Shown piece after piece: positions 35,384-43,339 of a stretch of 64,000 nt of DNA. Source of the DNA: Limnobacter sp. MED105 (lineage in GTDB: Bacteria > Pseudomonadota > Gammaproteobacteria > Burkholderiales > Burkholderiaceae_B); assembly GCF_000170915.1 (NCBI RefSeq), contig NZ_ABCT01000010.1, forward strand, positions 1 to 64,000, given 5' to 3'. Numbering within the stretch: the stretch's first letter is position 1; each line of letters begins with the position of its first letter. A program made the translations under genes and the position numbers. Below the pieces are notes generated by a model. The model did no database searches. It was not told the origin of the DNA and worked only from the letters and a program-made list of their open reading frames with translations.

Positions 35384-37063
35384 ATGTGTATGAACCTTGA
35401 CAGCCTGACTTTACTGATTGGCGCCAGCGCCAGCGCATACCTTGTATTGAAAGCACACCGCCGGCTTCAATTGTCGCGCGCGAAACACCCCGGACTCAGT
35501 GGGCATGTGCGCATGGCCAAGCGTGTGTCGAAGCTGATACCGCATTACAGCCTGGAAGCAGATTCATTTTTCAATTGTGACGGTGCCGATGATTTGCTCG
35601 TCGAGAAACGTCGCAAGGGCTTTCAAAGCTTGTCACAAGATTTGCTGAGACGGGCCCCGCAAGGCAAACGTTTGCTGGAACAAGCAATCAGCAGTATTTC
35701 TGACGCGCAATTTACGCACAAGTACCGTGTGCCCTTTCAATTCAGAAACATGGTCAATGAGAACCTTTTGCCGGCGCTGTTTCTCAGTAAATCGGAAGGG
35801 GTTCATCTGTGGGATATCGACGGCAATGAGTACATTGATGTGACTGGTGCCTACGGTACAAACCTGTTGGGCTACGACACCTACAAAAGCTTTATACGGC
35901 AGGCGGCTGTTGACATGGACCAGCTTGGCCCGGTGCTTGGCCCCTACCACCCAGTGGTGCTGGACAACACACGCCGAATTCTGGCATTGGCTGGTCAGGA
36001 CGAAATTTCATATCACATGAGTGGTACGGAAGCCGTGATGCAGGCCGTGCGCCTTGCGCAATACCACACTGGCCGCCAACGCATTGTGCGTTTTGCCGGC
36101 GCCTATCATGGTTGGTGGGGCGATGTTCAGCCTGGAATTGGCAACCCTGTTAGCGCGAACAGAACATTGACATTGCAGGAGATGAGCCAACGCACATTGC
36201 ATGTGCTGGCCAGCCGAAAGGACATTGCCTGCGTACTGGTGAATCCGCTGCAAGCCTTGCACCCCAACACCAATGCGCCGGGCGATTCAGCCCTGATCAG
36301 CAGTGGTCGCAAAGCGAGTTATGACAAAGAGGCTTATACCCAATGGTTGAAGCAACTTCGACAGGTGTGCACAGAAAATGGAATCGTGTTGATTCTTGAT
36401 GAAGTGTTTTTGGGTTTCCGCTTGGCCAAAGGTGGCGCACAGGATTATTTTGGTGTGCGTGCTGACATGGTGACCTATGGCAAAACACTGGGCGGAGGCT
36501 TGCCCGTGGGTGTGTTGTGCGGCAAGGCCGAGTTAATGAAGCGCTATCGCAACAACAAGCCAGCAGACATCTGCTTTGCACGGGGCACATTCAATTCGCA
36601 CCCCTATGTGATGCAAACCATGAACCTGTTTTTGAAGCACATCGACAGCGTTGAAATAGAACGGATGTATCAGAATGTGGACACCACCTGGAATACACGA
36701 CGTGCTGCATTGAACAAACGACTGACGGAGCTGGAATTGCCAGTTGAAGTACAAAACATGACTTCAATATTCACGATTTTGTACAACACGCCGTCGCGCT
36801 TTAACTGGATGTTTCAGTTTTACCTGTTGCAAGCTGGCGTGATGCTGAGTTGGGTAGGTTCGGGGCGAATGATTTTCAGCCACAACTACACCGATGCAGA
36901 CTTTGATGTGTTTTGTGACCGCTTTATTCAAGCAGCCCGTTACATGCAGGCCGACGGATGGTGGGACACCAGCGAGGCCTGCAACAGCAACAAGAAGATT
37001 CAGCGGCGTGTACTTAAAGAAACCTGGCGTGCCTTGACATCGTCCATGGGATCAATCAACTGA
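35384..37063 (+). CDS. Class III (glutamate-1-semialdehyde-like) aminotransferase with N-terminal membrane segment
   Basis: 559 residues from ATG 35384 (another ATG lies 2 codons on). An N-terminal hydrophobic stretch (LTLLIGASASAYLVLKA) is unusual for this family and could anchor it. The PLP enzyme part has GAYHGWWGD, LILDEVFLGFR and the Schiff-base lysine in VTYGKTLGGGLPVG. It resembles glutamate-1-semialdehyde 2,1-aminomutase relatives but is about 130 residues longer, so a secondary-metabolite or lipid-linked amine role is as likely. Its last 64 nt overlap the convergent gene at 37000. Confidence 0.85.
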   Translation: MCMNLDSLTLLIGASASAYLVLKAHRRLQLSRAKHPGLSGHVRMAKRVSKLIPHYSLEADSFFNCDGADDLLVEKRRKGFQSLSQDLLRRAPQGKRLLEQAISSISDAQFTHKYRVPFQFRNMVNENLLPALFLSKSEGVHLWDIDGNEYIDVTGAYGTNLLGYDTYKSFIRQAAVDMDQLGPVLGPYHPVVLDNTRRILALAGQDEISYHMSGTEAVMQAVRLAQYHTGRQRIVRFAGAYHGWWGDVQPGIGNPVSANRTLTLQEMSQRTLHVLASRKDIACVLVNPLQALHPNTNAPGDSALISSGRKASYDKEAYTQWLKQLRQVCTENGIVLILDEVFLGFRLAKGGAQDYFGVRADMVTYGKTLGGGLPVGVLCGKAELMKRYRNNKPADICFARGTFNSHPYVMQTMNLFLKHIDSVEIERMYQNVDTTWNTRRAALNKRLTELELPVEVQNMTSIFTILYNTPSRFNWMFQFYLLQAGVMLSWVGSGRMIFSHNYTDADFDVFCDRFIQAARYMQADGWWDTSEACNSNKKIQRRVLKETWRALTSSMGSIN

Positions 37064-37632
37064 CCTTTGAGCAGATAGAACGGCGACTTGTAATAAATCT
37101 TCACGTCATGGAATGGGTCGGTGATAATTTTCAGGGCCCAAACCAAACCTGTTTCGATGTCACGAATGAAGAACAGGTGAATGGTTCTAAACACCAAACC
37201 ACCCAAGCCCAGCCACAACCACGATTCACCCACACTGCGCACAAAGCTGGTCATGTCTGCACCAGTGGGAGACAATCCGAAGGTAGACGGGCTAAACCAG
37301 ATCAAAATCGGCAAGGCACCCCAAATGCTCAGCAAGATAACTTTGCGGCGCAGGTTGTAGCCCACTTTGATGTCTTCTTTGTGATCGTGCGTGGCATCGT
37401 TCACATAGTCGTAGGTTTTGGGCTCGAAAAAGAAATGACCGATTTGGCGACTTGTCATGGCCACCAACCATGCCACCAAGGCTGCGGATACTGGATCGAT
37501 AAACAACAATACGTAGCCAAACAGGAAAGACAGCGCGCTGAGCAAGTGCAGGCTTTGATTGATACGGCTGTGGTGATAATAGCGGTGGTCGTCCCAGCGC
37601 TGTTCGTGCAAAGTCTCGAAGATTTTTTTCAT
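37000..37632 (-). CDS. Membrane protein, Mpo1/DUF962-like
   Basis: 210 residues with helices near 28-48, 52-68, 100-120 and 138-158. The N-terminal WDDHRYYHHSRINQSLHLLSA and RQIGHFFFEP histidine pattern resembles Mpo1-like (DUF962) proteins, iron-dependent dioxygenase-like membrane proteins of fatty-acid metabolism. The match is by pattern only. Its 3' end overlaps the aminotransferase 3' end by 64 nt. Confidence 0.65.
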   Translation of the reverse strand: MKKIFETLHEQRWDDHRYYHHSRINQSLHLLSALSFLFGYVLLFIDPVSAALVAWLVAMTSRQIGHFFFEPKTYDYVNDATHDHKEDIKVGYNLRRKVILLSIWGALPILIWFSPSTFGLSPTGADMTSFVRSVGESWLWLGLGGLVFRTIHLFFIRDIETGLVWALKIITDPFHDVKIYYKSPFYLLKGQLIDPMDDVKARQVSLSTRR

Positions 37633-37737
37633 TTAGGCGATACAAGGAAGTGTTGAAAAAGTACTAACTTCCCTTTATGCCAGTGTGATGTTGCGGTTTT
37701 GTGTCGAATCATCGCAAGGCTGCCACAATCAGCCCGA

Positions 37738-37779
37738 TTACTGGCTCAACCAGCGCAGTTACTGGCCCAACCAGCGCGA
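37738..37779. repeat. Tandem 21-bp direct repeat
   Basis: TTACTGGCTCAACCAGCGCAG (37738-37758) is followed at once by TTACTGGCCCAACCAGCGCGA (37759-37779), 18 of 21 identical. If translated in the plus frame it gives YWLNQRS/YWPNQRE. Confidence 0.85.
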
Positions 37780-38120
37780 ATCCCAATCATTCGCCAGAAA
37801 ACCTGTTGACCCCTTATTGAAATTCACCCTGACTCACCTCGCTCGGCAAAAAAGCGGGCCGAGTCTCGGTGCCGGCCATTGGCCGACCGTGGCGGATGAA
37901 TTCAAACGGGCAGGTTTTCTTGAAGGCGAAGCGATTGGGACATCGCTGCTGATTGAGCGTGAACATCACAGGTGACCAATTGCACACTAGCGCGCTGATT
38001 GGCCGGAGTGTGTTCGCTAACGTCGGTGAATTAGCCAACTCGGCAGTGGGTTAGCCTGTTCCGAACATAGAGAAAACCGCCCCATTTGAATTCGTTCGCT
38101 GCGTTCGGCTGCAAGCCGAC

Positions 38121-38154
38121 ACAGACCTCGGCCATGTTTTTTGCCGAGGTCTGT
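38121..38154. repeat. Perfect 12-bp inverted repeat
   Basis: ACAGACCTCGGC (38121-38132) and GCCGAGGTCTGT (38143-38154) flank the 10-nt loop catgtttttt. A smaller hairpin TCGGCT-gca-AGCCGA sits just before it (38105-38119). No T run follows on either strand, so it is not a standard terminator. Confidence 0.85.
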
Positions 38155-38245
38155 GAGCAAGAATTAATTCAAAAAGGGACTAAGCGGTTTTCAGTGAGGA
38201 AGCAGGTAACCCCGACGAGTTGGCGATGAATTGGCAACCGTCGAT

Positions 38246-39409
38246 TTATCGACCGAGCTCGCCTCTCGCAATCACTTCCTTCATGATTTCCGACGTGCCC
38301 GCATAAATGGTTTGCACCCGTGCATCAGTGAAGAATCGCGAAATTGGATATTCCTCGGTGTAGCCATAGCCGCCAAACAGCTGCAAGCATTCGTGCGTCA
38401 ATTTCACCTGCAACTCAGTGGACATCAATTTCAAAATAGAGGCTTCTTCAGTGGTCATGGCACCCAATTTGAACCGCGCTTCACACTGCTTCAAGTACGC
38501 TTTGGTCAGTTCAAGTTGCGCGCGCAGTTCCGCCATTTTGAATCGGGTATTTTGAAACTGGGCAATGGTGCTGCCAAACGCTTTGCGCTGGGTCACATAG
38601 TCCGCAGTAATGGCCATGGCACCTTCACAGGCACCCACCGCTTGCGAACCCAAGCCCAGACGCTCGCGTGGCAATTCCTGCATCAAGTAAATGAAGCCCT
38701 TGTTTTCTTCGCCCAGCAAGGCGTTGGCAGGCACGCGCAAGTTGTCGAAAAACAGCTCCGCCGTGTCGTTGGAATGTTGGCCCATTTTCTTGATGCCCTT
38801 GCCTTTCTTGAAGCCAGGCAAGCTGCTGTCCACCAAAAACAGGCTAATACCCTTAGCACCTTTGCTGGTGTCGGTTTTTGCGGCCAATACGATCAGGCCA
38901 CAATGCAAACCGTTGGTGATAAAGGTTTTCGAGCCGTTGATCACCCACTCGTCGCCATCGCGAACAGCATTGGTTCGCATGCCAGCCAAGTCGCTGCCAG
39001 CGCCGGGTTCAGTCATGCCGATTGAACCGACGATTTCGCCTGTGACCATGCGGGGCAACCACTGCGCCTTCTGCTCAGCCGTACCCAGGTTGTTGATGTA
39101 AGGCATCACAATGTTGGCGTGCACGTTCAGCGCCGTGCTCAGTGAATGCAAATTCAAACGGCAGGTTTCTTCAAGAATCATCAGGGCTACTTCGAATGGT
39201 GCACCGGCTGCGCCAAATTCTTCGGGCATGTCAGGGCCCAACATGCCGGCGGCACCCAGCATCAGCCAGGTTTCCTTGGGCATCCAGCCCTCTTTCTCCC
39301 ACTGGTCGTAATGCGGAATCACTTCTTTTTCAAGACAGCGCAACAACATGTCCCGAAACAAGGTGATGTCTTCATTTTCAGCCATTTTGAATTGGTCTGC
39401 TGTACCCAT
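38246..39409 (-). CDS. Acyl-CoA dehydrogenase, long-chain (ACADL-like)
   Basis: 387 residues. GMTEPGAGSDLAGM and the QRKAFG, FGGYGYTEEYP and YAGTSEIMKE blocks are typical FAD-binding regions. The usual catalytic Glu before GTSEI is Ala here, while the ELPRERLGLG segment (Glu249) matches the alternative base position of long-chain and isovaleryl-CoA dehydrogenases. It oxidises acyl-CoA to enoyl-CoA, giving electrons to ETF. GGAAT ribosome site; 28 bp downstream of the SDR gene, likely one operon. Confidence 0.93.
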   Translation of the reverse strand: MGTADQFKMAENEDITLFRDMLLRCLEKEVIPHYDQWEKEGWMPKETWLMLGAAGMLGPDMPEEFGAAGAPFEVALMILEETCRLNLHSLSTALNVHANIVMPYINNLGTAEQKAQWLPRMVTGEIVGSIGMTEPGAGSDLAGMRTNAVRDGDEWVINGSKTFITNGLHCGLIVLAAKTDTSKGAKGISLFLVDSSLPGFKKGKGIKKMGQHSNDTAELFFDNLRVPANALLGEENKGFIYLMQELPRERLGLGSQAVGACEGAMAITADYVTQRKAFGSTIAQFQNTRFKMAELRAQLELTKAYLKQCEARFKLGAMTTEEASILKLMSTELQVKLTHECLQLFGGYGYTEEYPISRFFTDARVQTIYAGTSEIMKEVIARGELGR

Positions 39410-39436
39410 GATGATTCCTTTTTTCAGATGCTTCTA

Positions 39437-40207
39437 TTACTTCGCCTGCATGCGGATGCTGCCATCAATGCGGATGGTTTCACCGTTCAGGTAATTGTTT
39501 TCTACAATGCTGACGCACAGGCGGCCGTATTCGGCAGGCGCGCCAAAACGCTTGGGATTTTGAACCATGGCAATCAGCGGTTGACGGTATTCTTCGGAAA
39601 CGCCCTGCATCATCGGTGTATCGAAAATGCCTGGGGCAATCGTCATGACACGAATGCCGTAACGACCCAAATCGCGGGCCATGGGCAAGGTCATGCCAAC
39701 CACACCACCCTTGCTGGCTGAGTAGGCCGCTTGGCCGGTTTGGCCGTCAAATGCAGCAACAGACGCCGTGTTGATAATGACGCCGCGCTGGCCGTCTTCA
39801 TCGGGTGCGTTCTTGGCCATGGCTTCAGCGGCCAGGCTTGCAATGTTGAAGGTACCAATCAGGTTGATGTTGATGGTTTTTGCGAAAGCTTCCAAAGGCA
39901 GTGCCTTGCTGTCGCGGTCCAGCGTTTTACCAGCGGTGCCCACGCCTGCACAATTCACTGCGATGTGAATGGCGCCAAACGCAGCCATGGTTGCATCAAT
40001 ACCCGCACGGGCTGAACCCGCATCGGCCACGTTCACTTTCTGAAAAATCACTTTGCCGGGGTGTGCGGCTTGCGCGGCCTTACCCGCCTCTTCGTTCATG
40101 TCGAACACGGCCACTTTCGCACCGGCAGCCACGAATTGTTCGACTGTTGACAAACCCAAGCCAGACGCACCACCGGTTACCACTGCCACCAAGTTATTCA
40201 GATTCAT
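39437..40207 (-). CDS. SDR-family 3-hydroxyacyl-CoA dehydrogenase type 2-like
   Basis: 256 residues from ATG 40207 (GGAGA upstream). TGGASGLG (nucleotide loop), NCAGVG, the Ser of NTASVAAF and YSASKGG (catalytic Tyr and Lys) are the SDR motifs. The LGLSTVEQF start and TIAPGIFDTPMMQGV loop match HSD17B10/type 2 3-hydroxyacyl-CoA dehydrogenases. With the adjacent acyl-CoA dehydrogenase it suggests a fatty- or branched-acid beta-oxidation unit; no enoyl-CoA hydratase is adjacent. Confidence 0.92.
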   Translation of the reverse strand: MNLNNLVAVVTGGASGLGLSTVEQFVAAGAKVAVFDMNEEAGKAAQAAHPGKVIFQKVNVADAGSARAGIDATMAAFGAIHIAVNCAGVGTAGKTLDRDSKALPLEAFAKTININLIGTFNIASLAAEAMAKNAPDEDGQRGVIINTASVAAFDGQTGQAAYSASKGGVVGMTLPMARDLGRYGIRVMTIAPGIFDTPMMQGVSEEYRQPLIAMVQNPKRFGAPAEYGRLCVSIVENNYLNGETIRIDGSIRMQAK

Positions 40208-40336
40208 TGAAAAGTCTCCAAAACTGCTGTTTTTATGAAATAAATACTCCATTACCCGGAAGGTTAACGCAGAAAAGACCTGCACGGTGGAGGATGAATT
40301 CGAACGAACGTTCGTTTTTAATCTTTGATAAGAATT

Positions 40337-41233
40337 TCAACGCCCTTTCTTTAAATCTACATTTAAATAACGCCAGAAATCGGCAGCCACCGGCGAAGGT
40401 CTCTTGCCGTTGGGCCGCACTGTGTACCAGTTCGCGTGAATGGGAAAACTTTGCACATTCAATATTTGAAGGCCATCGGTCGCCGAACCAGCATTTAAAG
40501 CGTGTTCTGACAAAACTGCCAAACCCATACCGCCTTGCACAGCCTGTTTTATGGCCTCATTGCTACCCAGTTCGAGCCGCACCGTGGGCTCGAAACCCAG
40601 GCTTTCAAAATGAGAATCGCACGCCAGACGAGTACCTGAACCCCTTTCCCGCAAAATAAACGGGTAGCGCGCCAATTCGGTGTGCTTGATACGCTTGCGC
40701 TGGGTTAAGGGGTGCTCAGCGGGTGCAACCACCTGCAAAGAATTGGTCATGAAAGCCCGGGCCTCTACGTCAAGATTTGCAGGTGGTTTAGACATGATGT
40801 AGAGATCATCCAGATTGTGCTCAAGCCTCTGAATAACGCCATTGCGGTTCAACACCTCCAGGGCAATTTCCACCTCTGGGTACTTTGCACAAAAGTCGCC
40901 CAGCAAGCGCGGCACAAAGTACTCAGCCGTGCTCACTACAGCCACGGTGAGCTTGCCGCGCCTGAAGCCTTTGATGTCATCAATACGCTGCTGAAAGCCT
41001 TCAAGTTCAGCCAGCATGGCGCGCGCTGTTGTTTCCAGCTCAAGGCCGGCGGGTGTCAGGTAGACCGCTTTGCCGATGACCTCGTACAAAGGCAAACCCA
41101 CCGATTCGGCCAGCTCCTTCATTTGCATGGACACCGTGGGTTGGGTGACATGAAAATGCCGCGCAACCGCTGTAATGCTTTTGAGGCGGGCAAGCGCGGT
41201 GAACAGGTGAAGTTGCCGAAGAGTCAGGTTCAT
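40337..41233 (-). CDS. LysR-family regulator, CbbR-like
   Basis: 298 residues. The N-terminal winged helix-turn-helix has LRQLHLFTALARLKSITAVA and HVTQPTVSMQMKEL, as in CbbR (RuBisCO-operon regulators). The effector domain follows with the FRRGKLTVAVVSTAEYFVPRLL opening. It is divergent from the bicarbonate transporter across 114 bp, which argues that it controls it. CbbR-type proteins sense metabolites of carbon fixation; no RuBisCO gene is in this window. Confidence 0.88.
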   Translation of the reverse strand: MNLTLRQLHLFTALARLKSITAVARHFHVTQPTVSMQMKELAESVGLPLYEVIGKAVYLTPAGLELETTARAMLAELEGFQQRIDDIKGFRRGKLTVAVVSTAEYFVPRLLGDFCAKYPEVEIALEVLNRNGVIQRLEHNLDDLYIMSKPPANLDVEARAFMTNSLQVVAPAEHPLTQRKRIKHTELARYPFILRERGSGTRLACDSHFESLGFEPTVRLELGSNEAIKQAVQGGMGLAVLSEHALNAGSATDGLQILNVQSFPIHANWYTVRPNGKRPSPVAADFWRYLNVDLKKGR

Positions 41234-41347
41234 GATTTATACATCGCCAATTACATAACCTTTTAATGATGATATTTTCTTTTTTTCTGATTTTACATGA
41301 TTGTTCATTGTGCATAGCATGGGGGCACTTTCAATATTCCGCGCATC

Positions 41348-42310
41348 ATGAACAACTTCACCGACCCCGCCATTCTGTTCTTCCTTCTGGGTATTTTCAG
41401 CGGACTGGTCAAGTCCAATCTTGAAATCCCAGCACAGGTCAGTCGATTCCTTTCCCTGTACCTGCTGATGGCCCTTGGCCTGAAAGGCGGCTTTGCGCTG
41501 CATGAATCGGGGTTCAATACGCAAGTGCTTGGAGGTTTGGGCAGTGCTGTTGTTCTAGCCGTGTTGGTGCCCTTGATCAGCTACCCGATTTTGAAACGTT
41601 GCGTTTCTGCTTTCGACGCCGCCGCGATTGCAGCCACCTATGGCTCGGTCAGCGCAGTTACTTTTATTACCGCTGTGCAGTTTCTGGAAAAATCTGACAT
41701 TGCCTACGGTGGTCACATGGCTGCTGCTATGGCTTTGATGGAATCGCCCGCCATTATTCTGGCAGTGCTGTTTGCCAACATGGCGCGCAAACAGGGCCAA
41801 GGTGTCAATGCAAACGCGGTGCCCGGAAAGGGCTTTGCACATTTACTGCAAGAATCGTTCACCGAAGGTGCACAACTGTTATTGTTGGGTGCCATGCTGA
41901 TTGGCTACATGAGTGGCGCCGAGGGCAAACAGGCCATGCAACCCTTCACTGGCGACTTGTTCAAAGGCATGCTGGCTTTCTTCCTGCTCGACATGGGTTT
42001 GACCACAGCCAAACACCTTCCAAAATTAAAATCGGTCTCGCGCTGGATGATTGCTTACGCAGTGATCGCACCCATTGCACACGCCACCCTGGCCTGGCTT
42101 TTGGCTAAGGCCACAGGCGCCAGTGTGGGCGACACGGCTTTGCTGATGGTGCTGGCCGCCAGTGCTTCTTATATTGCTGTTCCTGCGGTGGTGCGCTATG
42201 CCATACCGGAGGCGAATCCCAGCTTGTATGTCGGACTTTCCTTGGGCATTACATTTCCGCTGAATATTTTGGTGGGCATACCTGTGTATGTTCAGTTGGC
42301 GGGCTGGTAA
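41348..42310 (+). CDS. Sodium-dependent bicarbonate transporter, SbtA family
   Basis: 320 residues and about ten membrane segments from near the N-terminus (AILFFLLGIFSGLVKS) to the end (LNILVGIPVYVQL). ATYGSVSAVTFITA and EANPSLYVGLSLGITFPLN are family blocks. SbtA imports bicarbonate with sodium for carbon-concentrating mechanisms; heterotrophic relatives may serve anaplerotic or pH roles. Its proximity to a CbbR-like regulator is the main functional clue. The upstream gap has no obvious ribosome site (an ATG at 41348 is used). Confidence 0.9.
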   Translation: MNNFTDPAILFFLLGIFSGLVKSNLEIPAQVSRFLSLYLLMALGLKGGFALHESGFNTQVLGGLGSAVVLAVLVPLISYPILKRCVSAFDAAAIAATYGSVSAVTFITAVQFLEKSDIAYGGHMAAAMALMESPAIILAVLFANMARKQGQGVNANAVPGKGFAHLLQESFTEGAQLLLLGAMLIGYMSGAEGKQAMQPFTGDLFKGMLAFFLLDMGLTTAKHLPKLKSVSRWMIAYAVIAPIAHATLAWLLAKATGASVGDTALLMVLAASASYIAVPAVVRYAIPEANPSLYVGLSLGITFPLNILVGIPVYVQLAGW

Positions 42311-42403
42311 GCGGGCTAATCACAATGAGTGAATAGAAATCACTGAATTTGAACTCCCATGGTCGCTGGCTTACGCTTTTGCTCTTGATTTCATGGAGCC
42401 AAC

Positions 42404-42901
42404 ATGCCAACCAAAGCCATTTGTCATTATTTTCATCGAGATATCATCATTCCCACGCTCAAAACAATGAATATGGGAGGCGAAAATATCTCTGAACTAT
42501 TACTTGGAACAGCATTGGTTGAAAGCCGATTAACCTGGCGAAAACAGATGGGAAATGGACCGGCCCGCGGCTTGTATCAAATGGAAATGGCAACGCATGA
42601 CGACATTTGGAACAATTATCTCAGCTATCGTAAACCTCTTGCCGACAAGGTGTTGCAATTCAAAACAAGCCACAAAGCCAACTCGGAAGAGGAACTTATT
42701 AACAACGATCTGTATGCAACAGCCATGGCACGCATACATTACGCCCGAGTGAAAGAAGCAATCCCTGCCACGGGAGACATTGTAGGCATGGCCAATTACT
42801 GGAAAAAATACTACAACACGATTTTAGGCAAAGGATTCCCCGACAAATATGTTGAGGTGTGGAATCAAACGGTGGGGGAGCTGGTTTGTGATGTTAAATA
42901 A
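42404..42901 (+). CDS. Lysozyme-like (phage-type) protein
   Basis: 165 residues. LLGTALVESRLTWRKQ (candidate catalytic Glu40) followed by GPARGLYQMEMATHDDIW is the lysozyme/soluble transglycosylase pattern found in phage lytic enzymes and some bacteriocins. It has no signal peptide. Base composition is more A/T-rich than its neighbours. GGAG lies about 6 nt before the ATG. Its stop overlaps the next gene by 11 nt. It may be a horizontally acquired peptidoglycan-degrading enzyme. Confidence 0.65.
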   Translation: MPTKAICHYFHRDIIIPTLKTMNMGGENISELLLGTALVESRLTWRKQMGNGPARGLYQMEMATHDDIWNNYLSYRKPLADKVLQFKTSHKANSEEELINNDLYATAMARIHYARVKEAIPATGDIVGMANYWKKYYNTILGKGFPDKYVEVWNQTVGELVCDVK

Positions 42902-43334
42902 ATTCGTAGCTCTCACAATATTAGGTAGCACACAGATACCTTCACTTTCGGCCGAGCAAATTCAGTTTATCGAGGGCCCTACAATTTATATTTCTGAAAC
43001 GAACGGCCTGAAGGTCAATCAAGATGCCCACACCACTTTTGAGTCTTTTGTCAGAAACTGGTCGCAGTTTGAAATACTGATCGATAAAAACCTTTTTCCA
43101 ATCAAAGCACCCAATTGCAAACAAACAATTCAGCTCCGGTTCAAAGGCATCGAACCAATAAAAAACGAAACTAACCAAGTTCAAAAATCTCGATGGGAAT
43201 TACTGGAGCGTCTAAGAACAAACAATATTGAAGACACAACTCCAGTGTTCCTAAAGATTGACACTAGGCACTACATCAACAGGTCGGCCAACGGAAAATA
43301 TACCCTTGAATATTGCAACGTATTTGTGGAATAA
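42891..43334 (+). CDS. Small exported protein, unknown family
   Basis: 147 residues from the ATG at 42891 (GGGGGAG 10 nt upstream). A signal peptide is likely (cleavage after PSLSA, residue 22). The mature part is A/T-rich in coding, contains two cysteines (C75 and near the end) and shows beta-strand alternation. No family recognised. It overlaps the lysozyme-like gene by 11 nt, so the two are coupled; a periplasmic partner or inhibitor is one possible role. Confidence 0.65.
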   Translation: MLNKFVALTILGSTQIPSLSAEQIQFIEGPTIYISETNGLKVNQDAHTTFESFVRNWSQFEILIDKNLFPIKAPNCKQTIQLRFKGIEPIKNETNQVQKSRWELLERLRTNNIEDTTPVFLKIDTRHYINRSANGKYTLEYCNVFVE

Positions 43335-43339
43335 GTTTT

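Larger units (their letters stand above)
37633..38245. other. 613-bp region without a convincing gene, rich in repeats
   Basis: The largest non-coding stretch in the window. Short open frames on both strands (for example 37685-37975) lack a ribosome site or recognisable domain. It contains a 21-bp direct repeat, palindromes such as CGGCCAATGGCCG-like sequences, an imperfect inverted repeat TGTTCGCTAAC (38011-38021) with GTTAGC and CGAACA (38050-38067), and a 12-bp perfect stem at 38121. It looks like a remnant element or an unannotated structured RNA. Confidence 0.5.

Noticed and set aside
37685-37975. 96-residue open frame in the repeat-rich gap
   Set aside because: No ribosome site, no domain and overlapping direct repeats; it is treated as non-coding.
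38011-38067. Possible integron attC-like site
   Set aside because: The half-site sequences match poorly and no integrase or cassette is present.
41237-41258. TTAT...ATAA as a CbbR binding site
   Set aside because: It is too degenerate to separate from chance in an AT-rich gap.
42327-42344. AGTGA...TCACT hairpin after the bicarbonate transporter as a terminator
   Set aside because: The 5-bp stem is weak and lacks a T run.
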